Positions 44,240-56,089 of a stretch of DNA of 64,000 bases are shown piece by piece. The position numbers and the translations under genes were made by a program. How positions within the stretch are numbered: position 1 is the stretch's first letter; each line of letters opens with the position of its first letter. Source of the stretch: Pyrocephalus nanus (taxonomy: Eukaryota; Chordata; Aves; Passeriformes; Tyrannidae); the NCBI GenBank assembly GCA_038380795.1, contig CM076268.1:4891001-4955000 (forward strand), in the 5' to 3' direction. The notes under the pieces are model-generated. The model searched no databases. It worked only from the letters and a program-made list of their open reading frames with translations, and was not told the origin of the DNA.

Positions 44240-44990
44240 TAGGTTTGTTCACTGCTGTTTTCTTACAACAGACAGTTCACTAAGTATTCCCAGGGACCAG
44301 AATTCCCCAGGCATGATCCCTCTGTAGGTCCTTAGGATCACAGGCTGTAGGTGCTGCCACTGACACACCACAGCCATGAGGAGGAAAGGAAGCAAAAAAG
44401 TTGTCACTTTGATGCCAGAATGTGATTTGTTTGTGGATTTGATATGTTCAGTTCCATAGCAAATCCCCAATTCCTGTCCTTTCTGGATCTCCCAAACAGC
44501 CCCCATTTTGGAAGTCTTTCCCTCTGTCCTGGAAGTGCTGCATAAGCAGAACCTTTTGTTCACCACTTCCCAACACAAATGCCAGCAGATCTTCTCCAGG
44601 GAGAAAGCAAGTCCAGGCTTGCTGCCAAGTGCTTTTACCTTGTCCTAGGCCCTGGCATTGTTTTATGTCTTCTTCCCAGTTCTTATAATCTCCAGGACCA
44701 CTGAGAGGCTCACACAGGTCTTGGGCCACGTCACTTTGATAACCCAGCTCAGGACAAGCAGTACTGGCCCAAAAAGTGACAAATTTCTTGGACAATCAAC
44801 TTGTCATCCTTCCATGCTATTCCAAACTCCCATGGCAGCACTACAGGCAGATGTTACCCCCTGAATCCCACTCCAGAGGCTTAGCTTGAACCTTTGCCAG
44901 GCCATTGAGGAGAGAGAGAAGGAAGAGTCAGCCAGGACATGGGATATCCCCGTGGTGGGGCTCCCTCCCTTAGATTTCCATAAGTGGTGA
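44240..44990 (-). pseudogene. Possible continuation of a decayed minus-strand provirus
   Basis: Two overlapping minus-strand open frames (44249-44578 and 44448-44795) are longer than the local background. One has a hydrophobic stretch (LLPFLLMAVV) resembling a signal peptide. They lie in the right order and strand to be the downstream part of the minus-strand retrovirus whose pol remnant is at 46790-47460. I could not identify a retroviral domain here, so this is weak. Confidence 0.25.
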
Positions 44991-45019
44991 AGGAATTAAT
45001 TGTGTGGCTCAGTCATTTC

Positions 45020-46039
45020 AAAAGGATTTGTTCTCCAAAAGTGCCCTGGGTTTGTGTGGCCAGGGTTTTGGTAGCAGGGGAACTACAGGGTGGCTTCTGT
45101 GAGAAGCTGCTGGAAGCTTCTTCCATTTCCCACAGAGCCAGTGCTGGATGCTCCAGGATGGATCCACCAGGGATGGTGGCAGCACCTCTGGGGTAACAGG
45201 TTTAAGAAGGGGGGAAAAAAGCCCTGCACAACTGTAGCTGGACAGAGGAGTGAGAAGGAAGAAGAACAGCTGTGCAGACCCCCAGGGCAGAGCAGAAGGA
45301 GGGGCAGGAGATGCTCCAGGTGCCGGAGCTGAAATTCTCCTGCAGACCGAAGTGAGGCATTTGTGTCCCTGCAGCCCATGGAGGTCCATGATGGATCAGA
45401 GACCCACCTGCAGGACCACACACCAGAGCAGGGAGTGCCCAAAGGAGGCTCTGGGCCCGTGGGGAGCCCACCCTGGAGCAGGGTCCTGGCAGAACCTGTG
45501 GATCCATGGAGAGAGGAGCCCACGCTGGAGCAGCTCTGCAGGTAGGACTTGTGACCCCATGGGGGACCCAGGCATGGAGCAGCCCGTTCCTGAGGGACTG
45601 CACCCTGTGGAAGGGACACACACTGGAGCAGGGGAAGGGTTTTAGGAGTCCTCTCCCTGAGGAGGAAGGAGCAGCAGACGAGTTTCATGAACTGAGCACA
45701 GCCCCGGTTCCCTAATCCCTGCACTGCTGTGGGTGGGGAGGGAGAGAAAATGGGGAGTGAAGTTGAGCCCAGGAAGAGGAGAGGGGGGTGTGTGTGGTGG
45801 GGGAAGATGTTTTAAGATTTGCTTTTTATTTCTCATTATCCTGCTCTGATTACATTGGTGATAAATGAAATTAATTTCCCCCAGTTGAGCCTGTTTTACC
45901 CATGATGGTAACTGGTGAGTGATCTCTCCCTGCCCCTATTTCAACCTACAAACCTTTTGTAATATTTTCTCTGCCCTGTCCAGCTGAGGGGAATGATGGA
46001 GCAGCTTTGGTGGGCACCACTCAGGGTCAACCCACCACA
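45020..46039 (+). mobile_element. Avian-type solo LTR (about 1 kb, plus strand)
   Basis: A GC-rich island in AT-rich DNA. It shows a TTTAAGAAGGGG TATA-like region at 45201-45214 and a series of 'CACGCTGGAGCAG' and 'CTGCAGCCCATGGAG'-type tandem units. A GGTGATAAATGAAATTAATT poly(A)-like segment lies near 45857, and the LTR ends GTCAACCCACCACA. The layout is that of an abundant bird LTR. No internal retroviral genes adjoin in the same direction, so it is a solo LTR. The 5' edge is approximate. The many open frames on both strands are by-products. Confidence 0.8.
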
Positions 46040-46789
46040 ACAATGCTCTGGGACATGGTCAGTCTATAATGCAGACTGTGCATCCTCTGCTTTTCCAAAA
46101 AAATTAGTCAAGCCACAGATAGGAAAGGCAGCTGCTGTGAATAGGGAGTTATTGCATTTCATCAAACATGTTTAATGTACAGAGTTCCCAACACTCCTCA
46201 GATTAAAGCCTGCACAAAATATGTGGTGACACAACAGACTGTGGCTGTGCCAGTCCAGTCTGTCACTGCACTGATTCTGAGCACACAATAAGTCTTCAGA
46301 GAGCTGCCCCTTGGTGCTTGTTCAAAAGCAAAAATGAAGTGTGGCACTTTCTGTGGCCAGAACTTAATTTTCCATCAATTTACTTTCTCTACAAGCTCCA
46401 TTTCTGTAAACATTCAAACACAGTTGTTGTATATGAGTGTCTGTACCAAAGGTAACCCCCCCCTTTTAATTTTCAAAACCTCTTTTAATTGTTTGTTTGT
46501 TTGTTTTTTTCTCCAAAGAGCACTTCAAGAAGAAAAGAAGTGCTCTGGAAAGTCAAACCTTCACTCAGAATATCTGTTCTGTCTCTCTAAATGCAGTTGA
46601 GCTAAATACTAAAGAATTTGGTCTGTCAGGGCCAGTTTGAAGCAGGTCACAGTAGGTAAAACCCCATTCTGCTCTAATGGGATCCTGGGGGTGCACTGGT
46701 CCCAGTGATTGAGATGGTTTTATTTCAGTGTTAAGCTTTCACTGCCTCTTCATGTTCTGAGTTTCATTCCCACTGCTTTCCCTTTTGTT

Positions 46790-47460
46790 AAAGTGATTGC
46801 AATGGGTGAGAAATGATGGGAAATCTCAGCACAAGGTTCCTCCAATACACCAAAGTTCCCATTAACTGTTGCAATTCTGTCTTAGGTTGGGGCATCTGTA
46901 TTTGTTCTACTTCCTTCCAAGTGCCTGCAGGAGCTCCCTTGCTGCCTGCTGTCCACCAGGTACTCAGAGATTTTATTGTTTTCTTGGTCCTTGGCATTTT
47001 TAAAGTGGAATTTCAACTTCTGCTTTATATAATGCTTCCCATAGTGCTGTTGTTTCCCTTGTCTTTTCTGGGGAATCTGTTCTAATTAAGATATTACATG
47101 AATACAGTTTCACATCTGGGCAGAGTGAGACTGTAACAATTCAGAACTGCAGCAGGAGCATTGGTGGGTGAATATTTATACCCCTGAGGGAGCCTTTAAA
47201 GGTATATTGGATCCCTCCCCTGTAAAGGCAACCTGTTTGAGTGCCAGAGTCATGAAATACTGTCCTTAACATCAGGGACAGCCACCCCAGCAGGAGGAGC
47301 CCCTGTATCAGTGTCACACAGAAGTTAAAGGTGCTGTGGCATCACTTAATTGCTGGTTATCATCTCTAAAATGCCACTGCTTTTTTTTTTACTGGTCACA
47401 CTGGTGAACTGTAAGGCAAAGGAGTCCTTTTAATGATGCCTCTTTTTATGAATCTGCCAC
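46790..47460 (-). pseudogene. Decayed endogenous retrovirus pol (reverse transcriptase region)
   Basis: On the minus strand, broken frames follow the order of a retroviral polymerase. Near 47430 there is text resembling the RT N-terminal strand. It is followed by segments resembling the fingers/palm. Then comes a 69-codon open frame (46788-46997) with the 'LQQLMGTLVYWRN' connection segment between RT and RNase H. Several stops and frameshifts interrupt it, so it is inactive. It resembles ERVL-type pol, by eye only. Confidence 0.7.
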
Positions 47461-47689
47461 CACCCCATCAGTCCCTGATAAATTTAGCCACAGGGTGCTG
47501 TTTTACATTATTAATTTTAGAAGGTGGCAATGGCATTGCTGCCTCAAATAGATTGGTAAATTCCTCAAGGCATCCCACATTCTTTCATTCTCCCTGTCTG
47601 AGAGTATCTGGGATTGCCCACAGAGTAAATCAAACCCCGTGAACAGAATTTATAAATTCTATTGTATTTGTACTTATTCTATTCTTTAT

Positions 47690-48720
47690 TATTAACTATT
47701 CCATTATTTATTAATTAAAAATTAGTAGCAAACCTTGTTTGATGGAGGTTGGTGTCATGAGTGAGTGTTTTAGGACACTCAAAGAATACCAGCAAAGGCA
47801 TTGGCAAAACCAGGTTTATTATAAAGTGAAAGTGAAAAAAGTTCATGGGCAAGAGAAAAATCAGACTTAAATCTAAAATCCATCAATCTGCAACTAAAAA
47901 TCTATGTAAAATGATCTAAGTGGAGGCTGAGGATGGATAAAGGGTAAGGATGAGAAAATATAAGGAAAAAAAGGAATAAGAGAGACCCTCCCCTTGAGTC
48001 ACAAGGTTTAGAGTGGGCCCCCCTTGCCAGACATAACCCTGGGCTTGACCAAAGGTTTAAGCCAGAAAGTTTAACAGCACCTAAATTTAACAGCACTTAA
48101 TCAATATCCTAATTTCAACAATTTAACAAAAGATTTTATGGAATTTCCTATAGGCACAGCACCAACTCACTCACAGGCCTAACTTATGAATGTAATGCAC
48201 TTAAGAACCTGAGAGAGCAAAATGCAGAGGAAATTTGCTGTAGCACATTCACACTTGCACACACACACCCCCCTAAAGGAGTCTGTACAGGTACCTGTGA
48301 AAATTCCCCTTGGATCTGCTGAAGTGCTCACTTTGGTGCCTTTGCATCAGCTCAGCAGGGGAAGGATGGAGCTTCCAGGAGTGGGGGTGTCAGCCCAGGC
48401 TCCATCAGGGGTGGTCTTCCAAGGATGGAAAACTTGGGAGTTCACTGGCTCTGAGAGGTCCCACTCAGAGGGAGATGCTGTCACAGCCCACTCTGGTCCT
48501 GGAGAGCTCAAAGGGTCCCTGTTTACAGGGTCACAGGAGACTTGGCTTTAGCTGTAGCAGTTTTCCATCCTGGATGCAATTTGTTATTCTTGTGTTGTTA
48601 TTCAGGCAAGAAAAAAACCAGTTTCCAGTGCTGTTGATTAAAAACCAGGAGCTGTTATCCAGCCTGAGTTCCTGGGAGCAGGCAGTGTTTCTGATAAGCT
48701 CGGTCCACATGCTGTTTGTC
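47690..48720 (-). mobile_element. LTR (minus strand) upstream of the pol remnant
   Basis: 47690-48010 is homologous to 19850-20200 and 48460-48710 to 55675-55955, so this block joins two pieces of one repeat family. In the minus direction it precedes the pol remnant, as a 5' LTR should. An AATAAA followed by about 65 bp is present on the minus strand near 47815. The limits are estimated. Confidence 0.6.
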
Positions 48721-51495
48721 AAGGCCAGGGCATTTCTGAGATCACAGTGTGGCCTGGGAGGGGTGGGGATGCACCACCACAGGCAGATGTGTCAATGATG
48801 TGGAAAACATGTTTTGTGTTATTTAGGGCTGCAGCCAGCTGTGTGACAGAGGTTCATACTCTTCTGGATGAGCCTCTCTAGGCTTGCAAAGGCACCACCA
48901 TTTGCCTTTTAGGCTTGGGTGAAATGCAAACTTTAAAGGCGCCAGTATCTGTGTGTGTGATTCACAGTGGGATGGGAGGAGACAGACAGCAACAGTGCCT
49001 GTCTGTGGGAAAACAACCACCAAAAATAGTAATTTGATGTTTTTTTCCCAGGCTCTTACGGTATTCACATTAAAACAAGAGGTGCTTAGCCCATTTCTAG
49101 GCAGAATTTTAAATCATGGTCTGCTGGGAACGCTGGCTTGTACACCTATGAATTTGGAGTTTGTGCAGACTTGAAAATAAGCTTGCTTTTAATACTGTCC
49201 TTGTTGTCTTTTTCATGAAGTCTAAAGAGAAAGGTCTTGCCTGCCTGTAAAAATCATGGTGTTATAAATAATTTGTTCTGTCCCTTTCAAGACTGTAAAA
49301 ATGGAAATGTTTGCTTTCAGCCGGGTTTGTATTTTGTTGACTCGATTTGAGAGCTGTCCAGATAAAAATATGAGCTAATATATTTTGACATATTTACTTA
49401 GAGTGTGTGTGACATCAGCTGGCTGTTACTATCTTAGCAAATGTCAGTGTGATGTCATGCAGCCACTTGGTTTCAAATGAATTCAAGATGAAATGTGACT
49501 CCTCTATAGTTTGTTGTGGGGTATGTGAAGCTCCACATCAGTTTGTATCAGAAGTATTTCAAGTTTTGTTGCAATAGCAGAAATATCTGATATCAAATAG
49601 ATGGGAGAGATAAAGTACAGATCAAAACAGGGCCTTCTCCAAGATGTTTATCATTTCATGCTTTGTAATTTTAATTTGTATTTGCTGTCCAAGTTTTTCT
49701 ACGGCCTTGACGTTCACAAATCCAGCCATTGAATATTTCTGTGACTGATTCATGGCAGAGTGTAAATCACCCCATTAGTGCCTCTGCATTTTTGCTGCAC
49801 TTAAGCTGAGAGTAGGGGAATGTGCAGAGGTGACCTCAGTGCCTTAAAGCCTGACATAAATATAAAATCATGAAAATGATCTCACTTCGTCACTGGTAGG
49901 CCAAATTCATATTGACAGCGTGCTTAGCATTTCTTCATCTGTCCAGCTCTTCATTTCCAGGAAATGAAGTTATTCCTTAGTTGAAATAACAGTAATTTTG
50001 GCCGGTTCAGACTGCTCCCAGTGATACAACCGAACCAAAATTCATGCCAAACCCATCATATTTGTATGTGATCTCCTGTTTATGGAGTCACAGGTTGCAA
50101 AAGTCGCAAATCAGCTTCAAAGATTTCAAAATTATCATAAAGTATCTGTTAAGGCAAGAGTTGTGCTATGTTCTTCTGTTTGTTGGTTGGTTGGTTGGTT
50201 GGTTGGTTGGTTGTGTTTTTTGTTTGTTTGTTTTTAATTTTTTAATTTTTTTTTTCATTTTATTTTTAGCTTTAGCCTTTTTTGGCCTCCTCCCATTCCT
50301 CCTTACCATATCCTAGAGCTCACACTTGTTTCCATGTAATACTCCTAATTCCATGGACTTCAAAGAAACCACAGGCAGTTTGTTCCAGGTCATTTTGTTG
50401 TTGTTCTTATTTCAGCTGTTCCCCTCTTCATCTACAGCAAACCATTAGTAGGTAATCCTGCCAGGTGAGAGGTTCTTCACCTAAAAATCAGATTTTGTGG
50501 GGTTATTTCTCTGCTACCTGTAGCCATCAGGCACTTTGGTTGAATTAGGAGTCCTGTGTGTAAGAACACTGGTCTTGGGCCTCAGCTGAGGTCAAGCAGG
50601 AGGAAAATCCACCAGTTAAACTCGAGGCTGGAGTTGCTGAGCCCCTGGGCAGGGCACAGCTCTGCAGAGAGTGGTCCAAGCTCAGTGCAAACTCCCCCTG
50701 TGTGCTGCTGTGCTCTGCAGAACATGATCTTGGGAGCAGTGCCCACGGCCCTCAGGTGGCCTGTTTGCTCAGTGATCTCCATCTGGAGCCATCACAACTC
50801 AATTCTGCCTCTGCAGGTCCACTTAGTGCTGCTTTGATATTCTTTTGCCTGCATAGCTGCAAATATAAATCTCTTCAAGACAGGCCGAGCAGAACCAAAC
50901 AGAAAATCCCCAGCAGGCCAAAATGTTTTTACCTCCCTGTGCTCTGAGTCTGTAATGATCCACTGCCAAGTTCACTGATTTTCCTATTTCACCTTAAAAA
51001 ATTCACTTTAAAAAGGCATCTGTGTCTAATATCTAACTTTAAAAAGCATCTAATATCAGTGTGTTGTGGATTTAAATATCCAGGGTGATGGATACTTTGG
51101 AATTTATAGTGGGTGCAATCACTTATTTAATGGAGACTTTAACTGGATGGAAGCAGTGACAACAAGGACACATTTCCATAACCAACAGAAAGAGTGGGAA
51201 AGACATTTGATAAATCTGGTAAAAGAAAACTGTAGGACACCAACAGGCATCATATGAACAGTGAGTTCTCAGTAAGAGGGGGGAAGTGTTTTCTTCAATT
51301 TATTTCATTATCCAAGATTAATTGGAGAGCAAAGTGCTTGAGCTTCACTTGAAATAACTGTGTGAGACTGATTGGTCCTTTACAAGTTTAAACTCCAAAG
51401 AAGAACCTGAATTAATTAAAAAAAGAAAAGAAAAGAAAAAGTTTATTGTAAATAGCTTTCTGTCACTGAACTGAATCCAAAAGTTGCTCAGAGTG
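48721..51495. other. Intergenic; possible conserved block and microsatellite
   Basis: No gene. 49330-49950 is repeat-free and AT-rich. A (GGTT)n run lies at 50181-50212. Confidence 0.4.
50181..50212 (+). repeat. (GGTT)n microsatellite
   Basis: Eight GGTT-phase units, flanked by a T/G-rich stretch to about 50265. Confidence 0.95.
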
Positions 51496-51499
51496 CTTG

Positions 51500-51730
51500 T
51501 CTCAGTTATGGACAAGTGAGAAAGCCCTTGAAGAGATCTCCAGTGATCAGACATTGGAAGGGGCTGCCCAGGGAGGTGGTGGAGTCCCCATCCCTGGAGG
51601 TGTCCAAGGAAGGACTGGACGTGGCACTCAGTGCTCTGGGCTGGGTGACGGGGCAGGGATTGGGCACAGGATGGGTATGATGATCTTGGAGGGCTTTTCC
51701 AACCCAGCTGATTCTGTGATTCTGTGACTG
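51500..51730 (+). repeat. CR1 LINE 3' fragment with octamer end
   Basis: Has GTCCCCATCCCTGGAGGTGT, then CAAGGAAGGACTGGACGTGG and CTTTTCCAACCCAGCTG, ending in the doubled octamer ATTCTGTGATTCTGTG at about 51711-51726. The two clean terminal octamers mark it as one of the better-preserved ends. Confidence 0.93.
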
Positions 51731-52854
51731 GCCAGTTCCTTCACTCCTTTTTTATCCTTGTGCTGGGTCCTATTGAAACACTTATTTTGAGAACTTCACA
51801 CTTTAAATTCCCTGCCTGTGGAGCTCAAAACTCAGTCTCTGTAGCCGTGCAGAGGCAGGAGGAGCTCTTGGCACGTGTGTGCTCACCAGCCAGGGCCAGA
51901 GGAGCAGAGCCCTGACCATTTCCACATGGATTCCTGCCAGCCAGGGCACATGCTCACTCCACAACCTGGCCCTCATGCTCAGATATTGATTAGCAAAACA
52001 AACTCATTACAAAACTGAAGAATGTAATTTTCATCAGTTTTGTCCTCCCCCAAGGAAAATTCATAGTTTTTTTTTTTTTTTTCCTGATAGATAGTATTTT
52101 AGTTCTCACATTTATCTAACTAGTGGCCATCTGGTATTTTTTAACACCTTTCCTGGTGCTGGAGATTGATTCCTGTAACAATTCCTATGGAAAGTGGCTC
52201 TAATTATTTGGATTATTTTTTTCTTTTCTATTTTTATAGTAGATAAGATGCTACTTTTTGATGTTGGCTCTGGGTGTTTGCTTTTTCCTCCACAACAAAA
52301 AGAGAACATGGCTAAATGTAAATAACTGGGATGCTTAGTTGGATTTTTTAAAAAAAAACTTCACGAAGCATGCCATGCCATGGATGCTGTGGTTTTACTT
52401 GTGGTGCTAAGAAGGCAAAAATAGTGTTTTAGGAAGAATTGTGGCTTTCTGTGGATTCTCCAGCTCAGCTGATTAGTAAGGACAGGGCAGTAAGGCTGTG
52501 TGGGACCAGATCCCACCAGAGACATTCCCCCCAGAGTGATATCATGGCTGTGCTCCCAGGCCCTGCTGTGTGTGCTGATATTGAAGAGAAGGTGCAGCTA
52601 CTCCAGGGACCCCTTGGAGCAACTCTCCAGAGTCTCCTCAAGCTGGAAAGAGCAGAGCAGCACAAAGCCTGTGGCAAGGTAGAGTCCCCACACTTCTTGG
52701 TGGCTTTTGCAAAAAGTGCAAAGCCTGAGGTTGGCCCCCAGATGTGGCTTTTGCTGCTTTGGGCTTATCTGTGCTTGTACCAGGCTGTTCTTTGCTGGAC
52801 AGATCATGAAGATGCTCAAAGGGATGGGCTGAGAGACAGAACCCTGACAAAGGA
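51731..52854. other. Intergenic, nothing firm
   Basis: A T run lies at 52067-52082. A plus-strand open frame of 183 codons (52439-52990) runs into the CR1 that follows and has no protein features. Its first part (52580-52700) may be an extension of the same CR1. Confidence 0.4.
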
Positions 52855-53325
52855 AGGACATGGAGCTGTTGGAGCAAATCCAGAGGAGGCCATGAAGATG
52901 CTCCAAGGGCTGAAGCCCCTCTGCTCTGGAGCCAGGCTGGGAGAGCTGGGGGGGTTCACCTGGAGAAGGGAAGGCTCCAGGGAGACCTGAGAGCCCCTTC
53001 CAGTGCCTAAAGGGGCTTCAAGGCAGCTGGAGAGAGACTTTGGGGAAGGGATAGAGGGACAGGATGAGGAGGAATGGCTTCACACAGCCAGAGGGCAGGG
53101 TTAGATGGGATATTGGGAAGGAATTGCTGGCTGTGAGGGTGGGGAGGCCCTGGCACAGGTTGCCCAGAGAAGCTGTGGCTGCCCCATCCCTGGAAGTGTC
53201 CAAGGCCAGGTTGGACGGGGCTTGGAGCAACCTGGGCTAGTGGAAGGTATCCCTGCCTATGGAAGGAGATGATCCTTAAAGTCCCATCCAACCCAAACCA
53301 TTCCATGATTTTATGATTCCAGGAA
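52855..53325 (+). repeat. CR1 LINE 3' fragment (about 470 bp)
   Basis: Begins GGAGCAAATCCAGAGGAGGC, then CATGAAGATGCTCC, passes the GGCTGGGAGAGCTGGG and AAGCTGTGGCTGCCCC blocks and ends CCATGATTTTATGATTCC. It could begin as early as 52580. Confidence 0.95.
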
Positions 53326-54899
53326 GCCCAGCTGGCTCTTGTAGCTTCTCCTCAGGGCTTCAGTCACCCCCTCAGCTGTGGAATAACCTCCCATGCACTT
53401 GTGCATTATGCTAGAGGAGAAGATCCCCAGAACCTCTTGGGACCTTATTTTTGTGGCAACTTCCTCCTGTGGCAACTTCCTCCTGCATCCTGCTAAATAT
53501 TTCTGGTCTGCAGTTCTGTTTTATCGTTCCTACATCAATATTGAAGTTTAATGTCAATATTAGTGTGAAGTGTCCGTAAAGGTTTGGAAAATAAGAATCA
53601 GAAAGATCAAATATTTTATTTATGCACAGTAAATTTTTAAAGTCTCCCCTGTGTTTTGATCCAAAATGCATATTATTGAACAATTTACTTTCCAAAGTCT
53701 TTCTGTGATGTAAGATTTATCAGGTGTCTGCCATGGGCTGATGGAAATATGGGAGAAGTCAACGTTGCCCTCACCTGCACCCCTGGGCAGTGCTGTTTAA
53801 AGGTCTCTGCAGTTCTGGGGTTCCTCTGGTAAAAAGAAACAATAATTACAAACTCTGCAGTGAGTGTGGAGCAATGAATAGTGTATAAACGGGATCTGTA
53901 TTCCCTGATCTTCTAAAACTCCCCCCTGGCATGACCTCGGGGCTCCTTCCTGCTGCTGCTGCCCCAGGAGCTGCTCTCAGTGCTCCAGGGGTTCAGGTTT
54001 TTCAGGGAAATTCACTGGTTTCTGCTCTTAGGAATAGGGAAAAAAAACGTAAAAATTTATTTTTTATTTAATTATATAATAATAATAATAACAACAACAC
54101 AATAACAATCCAATCATAATAATATAAAACCAACCAGAACAGCTACCACCCCCCCACACAATAATAGTATAAGAACAATCACCACAAGAATTATGATGAT
54201 AATAGAAATAATAATAATAATAACAATAATAATAATGTCAGATAGGCAAAAGAAAATAATGGTTCTTAAGTTTTTATTTCGAAGGCAACATTTTCCTCCT
54301 GTACCTTTGAAATACAATCTTCTAGGTAAGAATAACAATGTAAATATGAAAAAAACCCACTGCCCTTTAGAGAAAAATATGTTCATCCTTAGTCATCTTT
54401 TGCAACTTAATGGCAGATAAACATATGTGGCCTTAATTACCAATTAATGTCAAATATCACTCTCTTCACCTCCAGGTGAAGGCTGGAGGAGGTTTGGATT
54501 CTTTAGTTGTCATCTTTTATATAAAAAATCCCTGTAAAATGTCAGAATAGTTACTGTTAAATCCTGAGAAGTGGCAGGTGATGACAATTTTATAAATTTC
54601 TGGGTACTTAGAAGTGTTTTGTGTCCATTCCTTCTTGAAACTGTACTTTATGACAGCACTTTGTTATGAGGGGAGAATGACAGGGACTTGCAACAGGTTT
54701 CTGCTTCCATCCCTTCTCCCAGGTTTCATTTCACACCTTCAGAAACTGAGCCAAATTCCAGTCCAACTTCTGCCTCTTCTGGCAATGCCTCCAGTGTGTG
54801 CTTGGCAGTGACCAATTCCATAAGAGTGCTGCTTCTCCCAGAACATTTGCTTTGTGGAGAGCAGCTTAAATTGTTATTATGGTTTGATATGCACACATG
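53326..54899. other. Intergenic; AAT/AAC trinucleotide region
   Basis: No gene seen. An imperfect AAT/AAC trinucleotide run lies at 54065-54240. Confidence 0.4.
54065..54240. repeat. Imperfect AAT/AAC trinucleotide repeat
   Basis: Runs of AATAAT and AACAAC, interrupted by about 70 bp of unrelated text, then ATAATAATAACAATAATAAT. Confidence 0.85.
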
Positions 54900-55080
54900 T
54901 ATAAACATGGAATCCTGGAGTCAGGGAATGGTTTGGGCTGGAATGCATCTTAAAGGGCGTTTTGTTCCACCCCCTGCCATGGGCAGGGACACCTTTCACT
55001 AGCCCAGGTCGCTCCAAGCCCTGTCCAACCTGGCCTTGGACACTTCCAGGGATGGGGCAGCCACAGCGTCTCTGGGTAGA
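54900..55080 (-). repeat. CR1 LINE tail fragment
   Basis: The plus strand reads GGAATCCTGGAGTCAGGGAA, then TGGTTTGGGCTGGAATGCAT, and later AGCCCTGTCCAACCTGGCCT: the reversed CR1 tail. Confidence 0.92.
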
Positions 55081-55674
55081 TGAGTTTCTATTTATATTTG
55101 TGTGCCTGTGTGTATATAAATACAACTCTCCAAATATCTTCCTCTTTTCCTCTTCTAGGGTACTGCTCAGTCTGCCTGAGTGTGGCCAGCAACCAAGTTT
55201 TTCTTAAATCACCCATATCTGGCTGAAGATCCTGCTCTTAATTTAAAGTCAGTGGCTAAATCTCCTCCTGGTGGAAAATATTATGACTCAGATTCCCTGG
55301 AGTGAAAAAACAAGAAGGTGAGTACCAAGTACCCATGTCCCAGGATGGAACTCAGGTCTTGCTCTCAGGATTTGGGTTTTTTTGTTTTATACAGGACAAG
55401 GCATGTTGTCATCACTAAATAAATAGGATGATAATAGATTTATTCTGGGCAGACAGACAGGAATTTCTGCTCTCGTATCCCACATGGCAGCAGAGAGCTC
55501 TATGTCACAAATGACCTTCCACTGACTGTGTTCATGTCACTTTTACTTTTCCTCATAAGTAGCTACAACGAGGAAAAACATCTCAGACAGTATAATTTTC
55601 ACCATTTCTGTCTCAAAAGGCTTTAAAAGTTGATTTGAACAACATGTCTTCGCTATCTCTGGGGTGTCAAATTC

Positions 55675-55955
55675 CTAGGGAGATGCTGCTCACAGCCCAC
55701 TGCAGTCCAGGAGATCACCAAGGGTCTCACTTAGGACTCCTTGAGTTGCAAGAAAGTTGGATTTAGCCAGTCCTAAGAATTTTCCATTCTGTCTAAAATT
55801 TGGGTCATTGAATATACAGAAATATTATTCCACTTGGGTTTCATTGAGGAGAGAAAAATCATTTTCCCAGGCTGTTGTTTAAAAACCAGGTGCTCATTTT
55901 CCAAAAATGCCTGAGTTCCTGGGATGAAACAGTGTTTCTGATAAGCTCCAGAGGA
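55675..55955 (-). repeat. Second copy of the 48460-48710 repeat
   Basis: Shares GGGAGATGCTG, CACAGCCCACT, TTTAAAAACCAGG, TGAGTTCCTGGGA and CAGTGTTTCTGATAAGCTC with 48460-48710, in the same order and direction. Read as a fragment of the minus-strand LTR family. Confidence 0.7.
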
Positions 55956-56089
55956 ACAACATCTCTTTATTGATTTTTTTTTTTGTTTTTTAATTGAGCA
56001 ATGACATTTTTTGGCATGGAGGGCACCAGGAGGAGTTTATTTCTTCTCTTAGATAACTCTAAAGCACATGTAGAAGCTTTAAACTTACA

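Noticed and set aside
45083..45724. 213-codon minus-strand frame and several overlapping frames
   Set aside because: All lie inside the GC-rich LTR at 45020-46039. Low stop density comes from GC content and tandem units.
50044..50316. Hydrophobic 90-codon frame ending in FFILFLALAFFG
   Set aside because: Spans the (GGTT)n and T-rich low-complexity run. No other support.
52439..52990. 183-codon plus-strand frame
   Set aside because: It runs into the CR1 at 52855, has no domain, and no promoter or splice context. Likely partly CR1-derived.
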